Positions 1 through 8,397 of a stretch of DNA of 64,000 nt are shown here, piece by piece (positions within the stretch are counted from its first letter, which is position 1; every line of letters starts with the position of its first letter). The translations under genes were made by a program, and so were the position numbers. This DNA is from Bog-473 sp963779735 (GTDB taxonomy: Bacteria; Actinomycetota; Acidimicrobiia; Acidimicrobiales; RAAP-2), in NCBI GenBank assembly GCA_963779735.1, contig CAVZZJ010000002.1, positions 124,001-188,000 on the forward strand. The letters are read 5' to 3'. The notes below the pieces were generated by a model. The model was given only the letters and a program-made list of their open reading frames with translations, was not told the DNA's origin and ran no database searches.

Positions 1-16
1 GGCATAGGAGGATCCA

Positions 17-100
17 ATGAGGTGGTGGTCTGTCATTCCGACTTGGATCTGGCTAGCGGCAGTGGGGTTCACTGTCGGAGCACTCATAGCGTTGTCCTGA
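17..100 (+). CDS. 27-residue single-span membrane peptide
   Basis: A short ORF starts six bases after a strong Shine-Dalgarno box (AGGAGG at 6-11) and encodes 27 residues, almost all hydrophobic after a Trp-rich start (MRWWSVIPTWIW), so one membrane span is predicted. No family is recognised. Such peptides occur both as phage products and as membrane-protein subunits. It is too short for ordinary gene finders; the SD quality is the main support. Its stop is TGA at 98-100 and no partner gene overlaps it on the right. Confidence 0.45.
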   Translation: MRWWSVIPTWIWLAAVGFTVGALIALS

Positions 101-366
101 CCGGAGCAATGACGCTGGACCGATCAACGTGGGCATTACGACGAGACGACATCGAGATTGAAGGATTAGAACGCTGCCTCTAGATGATCGGAGCTGCGTC
201 TTCGGCCTGACCGATTGCGGCCCACTGCAGCCTATAGCTCTCCGCCTAAGGATTGATCACGGAGTTGGACGCTGACTTCTGCCACCCACCGAGTATCTCA
301 CCCAATGCGGGCCGACCGTCCCCGTCGGGCTCGGATCTGGCTAATCGACCTCGGGGATGGGACCAA

Positions 367-762
367 TCAGAACATGCTGTTGTCGTTGGCGGACGTCGTC
401 GGGACGACCTGGAGGACATCCCAGTGCTCGACGATCTTGCCGTCGTCGTCGAGACGGAAGATGTCCATTCCGGCGTAGTCGTGGCCTCCGGGCCAGGTCT
501 GGCGGCAGTGCAGGATTACATGGTTGCCGTCAGCGAACGAACGGACGATTTCCACCTGCTTGCCGGGGTAGTCGGCGGCCATGCGCTCGAAGTAATCAAT
601 GAACTCCTGTTTGCCGTCGCCGACATCGGGGTTGTGCTGGATGTATACCTCCCCGGCGAAGCGGTCGATGGCCTCTCGGGGTTGGCACTTGTTGAACATA
701 AGGTCGTAGAAGACGATGACATTCGCCTTATTACGTCGTCCCGTTTCGTCGTCGCTGGCCAT
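367..762 (-). CDS. SnoaL-like / NTF2-fold protein
   Basis: 131-residue protein of the SnoaL-like polyketide cyclase / NTF2 fold family, small cone-shaped barrels that act as isomerases, hydratases or cyclases on hydrophobic ligands. The chosen ATG (762-760) is preceded by AGTAAGGAGT, a good SD box; the longer frame upstream is not protein-like. Visible family features are FYDLMFN near the N-terminus, YIQHNPDVGDG (a typical SnoaL active-site strand with Asn and Asp) and the C-terminal IVEHWDVLQ with its conserved His-Trp-Asp. It stands alone between intergenic DNA; the nearest oxidative genes are the P450-ferredoxin pair 5 kb away. The substrate is unknown. Confidence 0.8.
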   Translation of the reverse strand: MASDDETGRRNKANVIVFYDLMFNKCQPREAIDRFAGEVYIQHNPDVGDGKQEFIDYFERMAADYPGKQVEIVRSFADGNHVILHCRQTWPGGHDYAGMDIFRLDDDGKIVEHWDVLQVVPTTSANDNSMF

Positions 763-929
763 TGTGCACCACTCCTTACTCGTAATGGACCGGTGCCTTG
801 CGGCGAGGTCTCTCGGCCGGATGGCGGCCATCTGCTTCCGTAGCCCTGTTCTAGTTGCCACTCGGTGGCCAGTCCATCTGCCGTCATAATGTCGGTAAGC
901 CAAAAGACTTGGTCGAGGGAGTCGTTCTC

Positions 930-1280
930 ATGGGAATCGGCGGAGACAAAGAGGCGCCAGAAGACCAACAGAGACGGCCGGAGGTCGTCCAAGACCCAGA
1001 CGAGGGTCATTACCCCCACGAACGGCCGCTTCAAGGTGGCTGGAAGCAGTTGCCCGATGGGCAGTGGATCTCCACCACTGAAGATGAGCACAAGTATGAA
1101 GTGATCTGCAAACAGTGTGGTGACAACGGCGGTCGTATTGAGGATCAGCCTGAACCCGCAAAGGAGCTACGAGGACCGTATTCTTCGTGGCGCATGGCCA
1201 GGTACGCATGGAGCCGACACAAGGGCTCAGGTGGCGCTATCACTCGGATCAACGACCGAGCTACGAACTGCCCTCAATGA
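930..1280 (+). CDS. Small conserved actinobacterial protein with CxxC motif
   Basis: 116-residue hydrophilic protein. The C-terminal half carries YEVICKQCGDNGG followed by an acidic-Pro stretch and LRGPYSSWRMARY, a pattern I associate with a widespread small uncharacterised actinobacterial family with a CxxC pair; the N-terminal half is low complexity. The ATG at 930 follows GAGGGAGT. Its TGA overlaps the ATG of the next gene (ATGA at 1277-1280), so the two are probably co-translated. No function can be assigned; the Cys pair suggests metal or redox chemistry, but only two cysteines are visible. Confidence 0.5.
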   Translation: MGIGGDKEAPEDQQRRPEVVQDPDEGHYPHERPLQGGWKQLPDGQWISTTEDEHKYEVICKQCGDNGGRIEDQPEPAKELRGPYSSWRMARYAWSRHKGSGGAITRINDRATNCPQ

Positions 1281-1522
1281 AGCTGCGGCTCGGGATCACC
1301 CTGTGGCTGCTGTCGTGGGTGCCCTACGGCGTCATTTTCGGACTCTCAGGGATGGCGCTCACGCTTGCTTGGACCGTGGAGATACTTCTGGGCATTACGG
1401 GCCTTGCGATTGCCGGTACCCAGTTTGCCCAGGCGGTCAAGGACAGAGGGTGGAAGGGCGCCCCCGTAGTCGCCTGGCACGCCATGGTTCACGGACAGAG
1501 CATCGAGGCTGAAGAGTCGTAA
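1277..1522 (+). CDS. Small two-span membrane protein
   Basis: 81-residue protein with two hydrophobic stretches (about residues 4-24 and 29-48) and a charged C-terminal tail with KDRGWKG and a Glu-rich end. The ATG at 1277 is nested in the stop codon of the preceding CxxC protein (ATGA overlap), which fixes the start and suggests translational coupling. No family recognised. The neighbour being a soluble Cys-pair protein suggests a membrane-anchored pair, but that is inference only. Confidence 0.5.
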   Translation: MKLRLGITLWLLSWVPYGVIFGLSGMALTLAWTVEILLGITGLAIAGTQFAQAVKDRGWKGAPVVAWHAMVHGQSIEAEES

Positions 1523-1663
1523 CCTGCCCCATCCGCCGTCCGGTCTCTTGAAACAGTAATCCCGGCCCTTTAGTGGCCAGGCGCCGGTGCCCAATCAGCC
1601 GCTACTTACTTCCAGCAAGTGTGCGTTCTTGTTCTGGAGTCCATCTTTGTCGACCACGTCAGG

Positions 1664-1891
1664 GGAAATGCGACCTCGCCACCTACGCATGGGGCCTATT
1701 CAACCCGTGAATCACGGCTAGCCGACCTTGCGGTTCATGAGGAGATAACCGATCTGATCAAGCCCGGCGAGGAGAGTCGGGTGGAACAGTTGATGATCGA
1801 GCACACCACCGTGAAACGTAGCGTTACCGGCGAGCTCGCCCACCAGCGCATCAACGCCAACTCGTTGCGTACTAACAGATGGCGAGGATGA
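1664..1891 (+). pseudogene. Possible acyl-CoA dehydrogenase remnant
   Basis: Two short stretches in different frames look like decayed protein: CDLATYAWGLFN (about 1671-1706) and then SRLADLAVHEE with LMIEHTTVKRSV (about 1710-1830). The second resembles the C-terminal helices of acyl-CoA dehydrogenases (a helix of the RLADLY type followed by the helix before the end), with material missing between. The match is weak and from memory; no catalytic residue survives. The following VOC gene overlaps its end. Confidence 0.22.
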
Positions 1892-2331
1892 CCACCCCAC
1901 CTGTCATCGTGAACTGCTTTTCGCATCTGGGGATAACGGTATCCGACCTCGACGCTTCGGTCGACTTCTACACCCGGGTGCTCGGATTCGTTGTCTGCTT
2001 CACCGACATAGAGGAGGGTTGGACCCGAGTTGGGCTGGCGATCGGCAACACCCTCATCGAGCTTTTCAGTCGCCGTCCAACGCCAGAACCAGGATCGACA
2101 GTCGACCCCTTTTACCCCATGGAACTTGGCAGGCCAAAGATCGCCCTCACGGTCGTCGACGTGGAGGCGACGTACGAGCGGTTGGTCGCTGCCGACATCA
2201 CGCCACTGTGCCCGATCATCGCATCGTCAGTATCACGCTTCTTCTTTATAAGCGATCCCGACTGCACACCTATCCAGCTCCATGAGTTCAGCGGTGGACA
2301 ACAACGGGTCGCCGAACTCTTTAGGTCTTGA
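1879..2331 (+). CDS. VOC superfamily protein (glyoxalase/dioxygenase fold)
   Basis: 150-residue single-chain VOC protein. It shows the classic start of the fold, HLGITVSDLDASVDFYTRVLGF, and the second module beginning at IALTVVDVEATYERL and ending in ISDPDCTPIQLHE, where the last Glu is the usual metal ligand; the first His (FSHLGITV) is the other. Family roles range from glyoxalase and epimerase to extradiol dioxygenase and antibiotic resistance, so the substrate is open. Start: ATG at 1879 or the ATG three codons later. It lies just upstream of a resolvase relic. Confidence 0.8.
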   Translation: MARMTTPPVIVNCFSHLGITVSDLDASVDFYTRVLGFVVCFTDIEEGWTRVGLAIGNTLIELFSRRPTPEPGSTVDPFYPMELGRPKIALTVVDVEATYERLVAADITPLCPIIASSVSRFFFISDPDCTPIQLHEFSGGQQRVAELFRS

Positions 2332-2429
2332 TCACGGGAGCTGGGATGCGCTTGGCCTATTGACGCGCATGCTGGTGCGAGGCAGTCACACCTCCTCTCG
2401 TCCGCGACGCCCGCTATTTTTGTGGAACC

Positions 2430-2750
2430 TCGTCGCGGTGTCGACCTTGCCGCCGCCGGAGAGTTCATGGCCAATGTGATGGCATCGGCGGCTCGGTGGG
2501 AGAGGCCGATCATCGGTCAGCGAACTAAGACGCCCTCGCAGAGAAGCGGGCCGAAGGTGTCCACCTCGGACGACCGACCCTGCTACCACAGGCCGTTGTG
2601 GAACGCATCGTGGCCGCTCACACCGTTGGGGAGGGGTGGTCGGCCATTGCTCGAGCTCTAAACGCAGACGAGGTGGCCACCGCACACGGAGGCGCTCAGT
2701 GGCATCCGTCGACCGTGGGGGCAGTTGCTCTCGGCCATGGCAGCAAATAG
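2430..2750 (+). pseudogene. Serine resolvase, C-terminal half only (decayed)
   Basis: The DNA is clearly homologous to the 3' half of the intact resolvase at 8390-9064: the segment encoding AAGEFMANVMASAA..WER..IIGQRTK matches nearly base for base, followed by the helix-turn-helix tail (VVERIVAAHTVGEGWSAIARALN) and the terminal HPSTV segment. Single-base losses break the frame between these parts and the N-terminal catalytic Ser half is absent. It is a dead copy. A complementary N-terminal half lies at 36380-36629. Confidence 0.85.
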
Positions 2751-3183
2751 GGACTCAATATAACGAGAGTGGTGTCCCGCCGGATCCACGCACTCTCCGG
2801 TCTCTCATACCGGTGCGGTCGCAAGCGGCTTACACACTCGGTGCTCGCCGATCGTTGCATGTGCCCCAACGCACCTTGGGGTCATGCCCCACATCCATAT
2901 CGTCCGCATGTTCGGGGACATCCAGCGTTCTTCGCAGCGTGTCGAGGAACCGTCGATATGCGACACCTTGTCTGACCCCTCTGGCCTCGCGTTGTTTGAT
3001 CAGATCCGCCAGTTCTCGAGCGGAACGATGGATGCCACGCGCCGTCCGGTATTTTTCGATCGGGTGCGGCGTCGGCTCGCCCGGCGAAGATCGGCACTTC
3101 CTCCGCGGCGTGAGAGACAGCAAGGGTTGACCGATGTGGGCTCGGTAGGCGCTCCGAGTGGCCGCCTGTGGAAGGATGAGGCC
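2751..3183. other. Gap without a confident gene
   Basis: About 430 bases between the resolvase relic and a VOC gene. On the minus strand a frame open from about 3097 to 2830 has a protein-like stretch (ARELADLIKQREARG, RRFLDTLRRTLDVPEH) that may be the end of a degraded gene, but I cannot name a family and there is no credible start. Nothing RNA-like was seen. Confidence 0.4.
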
Positions 3184-3606
3184 GTGGCCGAGTTGTTTCA
3201 CGTAGGGCTCACCGTGACCGAACTGGGCCGGTCGCTGGCGTTCTACCGCGACGTCGTCGGCCTGGAGGTGCTGAGCACGGTGGATGTGGACTCCGAAGGT
3301 TTCCGTCGGCTCACTGCCAACCCCGAGGCCACCTTGCGGACGTCGCTTCTGGCGGCCGGCTCGTTCCAGCTCCAGCTGGTGGAGTACCGATCGGGAGGGG
3401 GTGCCCGGTTGGAGCTGGACCATCGCCACGCCGGCGCTCCCCACCTCTCGTTCTGGGTCGATGGGCTGGGCGGGCTTCGGGACCGCCTCCTCGGCGTTGG
3501 CGTGACGGTCACCTCCGAGATCGAGTCTGTCGTGCCCGGCATCCGCAGCTTCTACGTTTCGGACCCCGACGGGGTGCCGGTGGAGTTCATCGAGCGCCCA
3601 AGCTAA
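3184..3606 (+). CDS. VOC superfamily protein
   Basis: 140-residue VOC protein starting at GTG 3184 with GGAAGGATGAGG just upstream; the open frame further upstream is not protein-like. It begins AELFHVGLTVTELGRSLAFY and ends SDPDGVPVEFIE, so the N-terminal His and C-terminal Glu metal ligands are present, and the middle HLSFWVDGL gives the second-module His. Closest in style to methylmalonyl-CoA epimerase/glyoxalase I-like single-domain VOC proteins. Flanked by mobile-element debris on both sides (resolvase half, terminase fragment). Confidence 0.8.
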   Translation: MAELFHVGLTVTELGRSLAFYRDVVGLEVLSTVDVDSEGFRRLTANPEATLRTSLLAAGSFQLQLVEYRSGGGARLELDHRHAGAPHLSFWVDGLGGLRDRLLGVGVTVTSEIESVVPGIRSFYVSDPDGVPVEFIERPS

Positions 3607-3672
3607 GCAGCGGGCGCCTAGGCCGAGGCCAGGAGGGGGGAGGCAGGTTTCTATCGTGTTACGTGTTCCTGA

Positions 3673-4158
3673 GCTGCCCCTGCGGGCCGCGTGGGTGGCA
3701 TCCTGACCGCCAATCCCGGTGCCAAGGCGATCATCGACACCGATGGCCTCGGCGCAGGGGTCACCGATCGTTTAAGGGAACAGCACTTCGTCGTAGAGGC
3801 GTTTCACGGCGGCGCCAAGAGCCTGAAGAGGGACCGTTCAGGCGAACTGGGCTTCTTAAACATGCGGGCGCAGGCGTTCTGGGGACTCCGCGAGGCGCTG
3901 GACCTGGCGACCGACCCCAAATTGGAATTGCCGCCCGATGACACGCTCATCGGAGACTTGACGGCTTCTCACTTGTCCGTGACGAGCGCCTCGCTCATCC
4001 AGGTGGAGCGTAAGGACGAGATCCGCAAGCGTCTGGGGCGGTCCACCGACCTCCTCGACGCCATAGCCATGGCCTTCCTGAAACCAAGGGTGCGACGCCG
4101 GGCGCGCATGTATGACATTCGACTGGTGAAGAAGGAGAATGCAGCGTTAGCACCATGA
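3673..4158 (+). pseudogene. Phage terminase large subunit, C-terminal nuclease fragment
   Basis: The frame opens after a stop at 3670 and encodes about 155 residues that look like the C-terminal RNase-H-like nuclease half of a phage large terminase: AIIDTDGLGAGVTDRLRE with the catalytic-type Asp, VVEAFHGG, FLNMRAQAFWGLREAL, LPPDDTLIGDL, and the closing IQVERKDEIRKRLGRSTDLLDAIAMA with its last Asp. The ATPase half is missing, so this is a relic of packaging machinery. Its stop overlaps a tiny ORF (ATGA), as in phage gene strings. It is not closely similar to the second terminase at 23445-24952. Confidence 0.75.
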
Positions 4159-4338
4159 AGCGCCTTCGAGAAGACGAACTCCGAGACGCCGCACAACTAC
4201 TGCGAGAGGTGCTCAAGGCCATCCCGTCGGACGAGGAGGCGTGACGCCGTAGTGAGGCGACGGGTCGAAGGTGCCATTGCCGCAATCGAGCTGGCGGCGG
4301 GAGAGGACTCACCACGCACCTCTGATGATCCTTTGTAG
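4155..4338 (+). pseudogene. Small phage-type ORF, frame-broken
   Basis: Starts with ATG in an ATGA overlap with the terminase fragment and reads MKRLREDELRDAAQLLREVL.. for 29 residues to a stop at 4244; a different frame then continues RRRVEGAIAAIELAAGED to a stop at 4338. The two halves together look like one short, helical, charged protein typical of genes next to phage packaging genes. Function unknown; support is context plus the overlap. Confidence 0.35.
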
Positions 4339-4527
4339 GGCTTATCGGGTGTGAGATGTGTGGGCGCTATGGCACCCGGTCGGGTACCATCCAGGTCGTC
4401 GCCCACCGCTGTGGTCGGGAGAGTTGCGTGCGCCCCGTATCGCACTTTTGGGCTACTCGCTAGAGCCCGTCATCCTCGGTTGGGATCCGGGTCGATTGGT
4501 CTCGCACGATCGAAGTGGAGGAAGGGC

Positions 4528-5370
4528 TTGTCTGGCGTTGAGAGTGCTGTCCAATCTCTGTATCAGAGGGATGGTGACTGGTATGTGCCGAGTATCTTGA
4601 CCACCGGACCATGGCGGCCGGACGCAATGCACGGCGGCGCACCGAGCGCGCTCGTTGGGGCACTCGTCACTGCTGGCGTGGGAGAGATCGAGCAAGTCGC
4701 ACGGGTACAGATCGACCTGGAGCGGCCGGTTCCGCTAGAGCCCCTCGTGGGACTTGTGCGCCGATGCCAGGTGAGCCGACGAGTTGCGCATCTCGAAATG
4801 GAGCTCTCCACGAGGGCTGGACGTGCTGTGTCGGCGCGGGCCCTCCTCACGCATCGGGAGTCGATCTCCAGCGCCGCCGAAGCCCCGCCACCGCCTCCAC
4901 GGCCCGATCACCTCGGCTCGTTTGACTGGAGCCACCTATATTCGAATGACAGCGGCCCGATCTTCGTACGCGACGCCGTTGAGCATCGCGTCGTTCGTGG
5001 CGGCTATGGGGTACCGGTTCCCAGCGCCGCATGGCTTCGCCTCAAGGTCCCGGTCATAGACGGAACGGAGCCGTGCGGACTGTCCCAGCTGCTAGGTGTC
5101 GCCGACTTCGGTTCGCCGCTTAGTCAGACAAACTCTATCGGAGCCGGCTTGGCTCTGATCAACGTCGACCTCAACGCAACTCTGTTTCGTCAACCCACTG
5201 GTCCTTGGTTCTTTCTCGACGCCACAGGACAAGTTGGTCAAGGAGGTTTGGGACTCGCCGTAACGGAAGTATTCGATCTCGAAGGGCCAATCGGTGTGAT
5301 CACGCAGAGTCAGGTCGTTCAACGGTATGCGGGCTCCGGCGAACGGGGCCATGCGGACAAGCGCGCGTGA
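4528..5370 (+). CDS. Acyl-CoA thioesterase-like protein (double hotdog)
   Basis: About 280 residues. The N-terminal part (WYVPSILTTGPWRPDAMHGGAPSAL) and RVQIDLERPVPLEPL are typical of the double-hotdog thioesterase family (TesB-like) in actinobacteria, and a C-terminal module contains SIGAGLALINVDLNATLFRQPTGPWFFLDA. These enzymes hydrolyse acyl-CoA thioesters in fatty-acid and side-chain catabolism. The start is best placed at TTG 4528, six bases after GGAGG (4517-4521); the frame before it is not protein-like. The convergent neighbours are the ferredoxin and P450. Confidence 0.75.
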   Translation: MSGVESAVQSLYQRDGDWYVPSILTTGPWRPDAMHGGAPSALVGALVTAGVGEIEQVARVQIDLERPVPLEPLVGLVRRCQVSRRVAHLEMELSTRAGRAVSARALLTHRESISSAAEAPPPPPRPDHLGSFDWSHLYSNDSGPIFVRDAVEHRVVRGGYGVPVPSAAWLRLKVPVIDGTEPCGLSQLLGVADFGSPLSQTNSIGAGLALINVDLNATLFRQPTGPWFFLDATGQVGQGGLGLAVTEVFDLEGPIGVITQSQVVQRYAGSGERGHADKRA

Positions 5371-5498
5371 GCGATTCCTTCGGGACCGGCTATCGCTGGC
5401 AGCTTCGGCGTATCCACTTCATTGGGCCGGTGGGACAGTTCGGCGATCAGGGGATAGCGCTCGACCTCACCTGCAGCCAGATGGGCCAAGAGGCCCGG

Positions 5499-5693
5499 CT
5501 ATGGCTCGACGATGATCGCTTGCTCGGGGCAGTTGAGCGCTGCCCGGTTGGCTGCCTCAATGAGCTCCGGGGTGAACTCGGTGATCTTGACGAAGGCGTG
5601 GCCGTCCTCCTCGCGGAGCTCGAAGACCTCGGGAGCCACCATAAAGCACTGGGTGTGGCCCTGGCAGACGTCTTCTTGGACATGGACGCGCAA
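5499..5693 (-). CDS. P450-partner ferredoxin (3Fe-4S type)
   Basis: 64-residue soluble ferredoxin with Cys10, His13, Cys16 and Cys55 in the CxxHxxC...CP arrangement. The replacement of the second Cys by His is typical of the small 3Fe-4S ferredoxins that feed electrons to actinobacterial P450s. It starts at TTG with AAAGGAA six bases upstream and follows the P450 stop by 33 bases on the same strand, so the two form a redox operon. No ferredoxin reductase is nearby, so one must be supplied elsewhere. Confidence 0.9.
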   Translation of the reverse strand: MRVHVQEDVCQGHTQCFMVAPEVFELREEDGHAFVKITEFTPELIEAANRAALNCPEQAIIVEP

Positions 5694-5726
5694 CGTGGTT
5701 CCTTTCTCGTGAAGCCGCTTTGGCGG

Positions 5727-7025
5727 TCAGGCAGATGCGGCAGCCGCTTCGGCATCGAGCACGGCCTGCCACTTCTCGATCGTGGCCTGGAGACCAGGTC
5801 CCTGGCGGGTCCCGGGCGCGAAGGTCATCGGCATGTTCCTGTTGCCGTTAATGGTGCCAATCGTCTCGTAGCGCTGGAGACCGTCGTAGTCGATGGCATA
5901 CTCCGGGATTCTTGCCAATGACTCTTGCATGATCCCTTTGAACTGCATGCGAGCGAGGTTCGAACCGATGCAGCGGTGGTTGCCCAGACCGAAGGCCGCG
6001 TGGCGGTTCGGGAAGCGGTCGAGCTTGATCGTGTCGGGGTCCTCGAAGTGCTTCGGGTCTCGGCTCGGCATCGCGAAGGAGACCAGCGCCCGATCGCCCT
6101 TGGAGAAGGAGTATCCAGCCACCTCGCAGTCTTGCGTCACCGAGCGAGCAGTTCCCTGGGCAGGCGCGTAGAAGCGGACGAACTCCTCGGTGGCGGTCTT
6201 CCAGAGCTCTTTGTCGGCCATGAGCCGCGCCTTCTCCTCGGGGTTCTCCGACAGCCAGCGCCAGGCATTGGACGTGAGCGCCGTGGTGGTGTCGAAGCCG
6301 CCGCCGATCACCAGCAGGAGGGTGCCCATGATGTCGATGTCGGCGAGGGGCTCTCCGTTGATCTCGGCATCGATGAGCGCCTTGAGCATCCCGGGCCTGG
6401 GGCTAGCGCGGAACTGCCCGATGTACTCGAAAAGGCGTGTCGCCATCTGCGCCTGCATCTCAGTGACACGGGGATAGTCCGGGCTGTCGGGCGGTGTGTA
6501 GATCGACGCGTGCGCTGGTTCGTTGAATATCACCCAGTCCTCGAGCGGCATGCCGATCATCGCCATCGTGAGAACGGCGGGGACGACGTTGGTCACCTCC
6601 TCAACGAAGTCACCGCGGCCTCTCTCGATCAAATCGTCGATGCACGCGTTCGTGAACTCACGCACCAGCGGGTCCCACTTCGTGACGGCGGCCGGCGAGA
6701 GGAGGGGATTGAGGACCCGTCGGTACTCGAGCTGCTTGGGAGGATCCATCTCGATGAAACCGCCGACGTAGTCAGTGTTGACCGATGGAATGGTGATGCC
6801 CTTGTACACCGAGTCAGGGTTCCCAAGCTCTCGGGCCGAGGAGAAGATGTCGGGGCGCTTTTGAAAGGCGCTCGCCTCATCGAGGCCGGTCACGAACCAG
6901 TAGCCACCGTGGTGCTCGCTCCACGCGACCGGGCACTTCTCACGCGCTTCGCGGGCGATCTCCATGCCACGCTCGCGGTACTCCTTGGAGTGGTGGTCGA
7001 AGTCGACCACGATCTTCTCGGTCAT
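5727..7025 (-). CDS. Cytochrome P450
   Basis: 432-residue soluble bacterial P450. The oxygen-binding I-helix motif GGFDTT is at about 242-247 with the conserved acid Asp245; the ExxR pair is E281/R284; the heme loop FGLGNHRCIG spans 345-354 with proximal Cys352. The ATG at 7025 has GGAGGGGAA upstream. It is followed by its ferredoxin. Family members hydroxylate terpenoids, steroids or fatty acids; FIEMDPPKQLEYRR marks the usual C-helix heme-propionate region. The substrate cannot be told from sequence. It is the only one of four P450s here that keeps the conserved I-helix acid. Confidence 0.93.
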   Translation of the reverse strand: MTEKIVVDFDHHSKEYRERGMEIAREAREKCPVAWSEHHGGYWFVTGLDEASAFQKRPDIFSSARELGNPDSVYKGITIPSVNTDYVGGFIEMDPPKQLEYRRVLNPLLSPAAVTKWDPLVREFTNACIDDLIERGRGDFVEEVTNVVPAVLTMAMIGMPLEDWVIFNEPAHASIYTPPDSPDYPRVTEMQAQMATRLFEYIGQFRASPRPGMLKALIDAEINGEPLADIDIMGTLLLVIGGGFDTTTALTSNAWRWLSENPEEKARLMADKELWKTATEEFVRFYAPAQGTARSVTQDCEVAGYSFSKGDRALVSFAMPSRDPKHFEDPDTIKLDRFPNRHAAFGLGNHRCIGSNLARMQFKGIMQESLARIPEYAIDYDGLQRYETIGTINGNRNMPMTFAPGTRQGPGLQATIEKWQAVLDAEAAAASA

Positions 7026-7223
7026 CGTCGTGTTCCCCTCCCTGATGCCGCGCGCCCCCTCGGCGACACCGTCCGCTGGCTCCGTTCACGCCCGCAGGCT
7101 CTCAAACGCTTCGATTGAACCCGGTTGCGACAAGTACAATAGCGCTTCGTCCCGGATCGGACGAATGCAAGTGACGGAGATCGTTGGCAGTCCCCTATCT
7201 CGGGGGACGATCGGACTCGACTG

Positions 7224-7385
7224 ATGCTTCTGATCGATGCGGCGAATGTGATCGGCTCTCGTCGTACCGGCTGGTGGAGGGCTCGTCCAGGAGCGGCTCG
7301 CGCGCAAGCTGGAGTTACCGGGGTCTCAGGGTGGCTGCGGGTGTCCCCGATTCCGGGTTCTCGTATCCCCGAAAATCGCGATTGA
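7224..7385 (+). pseudogene. Truncated NYN/PIN-like gene start
   Basis: 53-codon ORF whose first 25 residues, MLLIDAANVIGSRRTGWWRA, look like the N-terminus of actinobacterial NYN/PIN-like proteins (often annotated NTP pyrophosphohydrolase), with the early catalytic-type Asp. After about residue 27 the similarity stops and the frame drifts to a stop, so only the start survives. The neighbouring mobile genes suggest the rest was lost by rearrangement. Confidence 0.4.
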
Positions 7386-7530
7386 CCTGCCCCCGATCAG
7401 TCGCCGGGCCAGTGGCACCCAAACCGCCGGATATGGTCGCCTGGGGACCACGTCGTCCTGGGGCTGCGGGCACCCTGACGGCCTTTGGGCTGTCAGCTTG
7501 GCCCCCCTTTCGTTGCTGTCTGAGCGGTCC

Positions 7531-7536
7531 TAATCT
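7531..7536 (+). promoter_or_regulatory. Putative -10 box for the GIY-YIG gene
   Basis: TAATCT lies eight bases before the ATG at 7545, the spacing expected for a leaderless or near-leaderless actinobacterial transcript. A GGGAG sits directly against the ATG, too close to be a normal SD site. Confidence 0.35.
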
Positions 7537-7544
7537 CTCGGGAG

Positions 7545-7913
7545 ATGCAGCCATTACCTAGATACAAGACGTGGCCGAATCCGTCAACGTTCAACGCCAA
7601 CTGCTTCGTGTACGTCATCGGCGACAAGGACGCGCCTCACTACAAGGTCGGCATCGGCCATGATCCCGAGAAGCGCGTGAACGAGTTGCAAGCGCACAAC
7701 CCGCGTACTCTGGGCTTCTTCAAGAAGTGGGACGTGAGGCCTTGGGCGGTTCGAGTCGAGCATGGGGCGCATTTGATCCTCGGACCTCACCGTGTAAATG
7801 GGGAGTGGTTCAGCGCGCCCCTTGATGTGTGCATCGAGGCGGTTGTGACGAGCGCGCGGGACATTTCCGATCAGGTTGAGGCCGCGACCGGGAAACGGCC
7901 GTACGAACTGTAG
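7545..7913 (+). CDS. GIY-YIG nuclease-like protein (T5orf172 / MUG113 type)
   Basis: 122-residue protein with the GIY-YIG-type core of T5orf172/MUG113 domains: FVYVIGDKDAPHYKVGIG (about 21-38) replaces the GIY and YIG strands, then RVNELQAHNPRTLGFF and a conserved Glu region (RVEHGAHLILGPHRVNGEWF). These domains are found in phage and mobile-element nucleases and in stress proteins. The placement between a truncated NYN gene and a serine resolvase supports a mobile origin. Whether it still cuts DNA cannot be said; the family often occurs as single-domain proteins of unknown role. Confidence 0.75.
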   Translation: MQPLPRYKTWPNPSTFNANCFVYVIGDKDAPHYKVGIGHDPEKRVNELQAHNPRTLGFFKKWDVRPWAVRVEHGAHLILGPHRVNGEWFSAPLDVCIEAVVTSARDISDQVEAATGKRPYEL

Positions 7914-7965
7914 GTGACGTAACGCACTGCTCCATTTCGCCAATGATGGCGGGGGCGAGACAGCC

Positions 7966-8397
7966 CTAAGTCGCGGGTTGGGGTGTTCTGGGGTGGCTTT
8001 GGAGGAACGCTGGGTTCTCCAGACGCGTCCTGTACTGATCAAGCGTCTCACTCGTGAAGGATTCCTTGGGTGGCCAGAAGAACTGACCCAGTGTCGGCGG
8101 GCACAATCTGACCTCACGGTCCGACATGTCCCAAGCGGGCGGGTCCATAATGCGCTCAACGGGAGCAGGCGGCTCTTGTCTCATCACCTGCAGCACGAGC
8201 GTATGCAGTTGGAGCGTGTAGAGGTGCATAAGCCCGATGGGTTCCTCGTTCAGGAGCACTTGGGCGTGCATGACGCCGAAATGGGCGGGTGTGATCGTAC
8301 CTTCCACCATCGCGGCAAACACCCGAAGGTGGCCAGGGGGACGCTGCTGTTCCATGAGCAGCCGTCGGTCCTCCTGACGGAACAGCCCTTTGGCCAA
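7966..8397 (-). CDS. Hypothetical protein
   Basis: 143-residue frame with good third-position GC bias and no stop; it has no motif I recognise. It contains two Pro/Trp-rich stretches (DPPAWDMS and GQFFWPPKES) and a Gln/His/Leu segment in the middle. The start overlaps the divergent resolvase start by eight bases, so the true start may be the internal Met at residue 15. Could be a cargo gene of the resolvase element. Confidence 0.45.
   Translation of the reverse strand: MAKGLFRQEDRRLLMEQQRPPGHLRVFAAMVEGTITPAHFGVMHAQVLLNEEPIGLMHLYTLQLHTLVLQVMRQEPPAPVERIMDPPAWDMSDREVRLCPPTLGQFFWPPKESFTSETLDQYRTRLENPAFLQSHPRTPQPAT

Noticed and set aside
2884..3183. N-terminal extension of the VOC protein at 3184
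   Set aside because: The extension is Arg-rich and non-homologous; a GTG with a good SD at 3184 starts exactly at the VOC fold.
5925..7118. Long plus-strand frame of nearly 400 codons opposite the P450
   Set aside because: It is the antisense shadow of the P450 at 5727-7025, whose heme, ExxR and I-helix motifs are intact; the plus-strand protein has no motifs.
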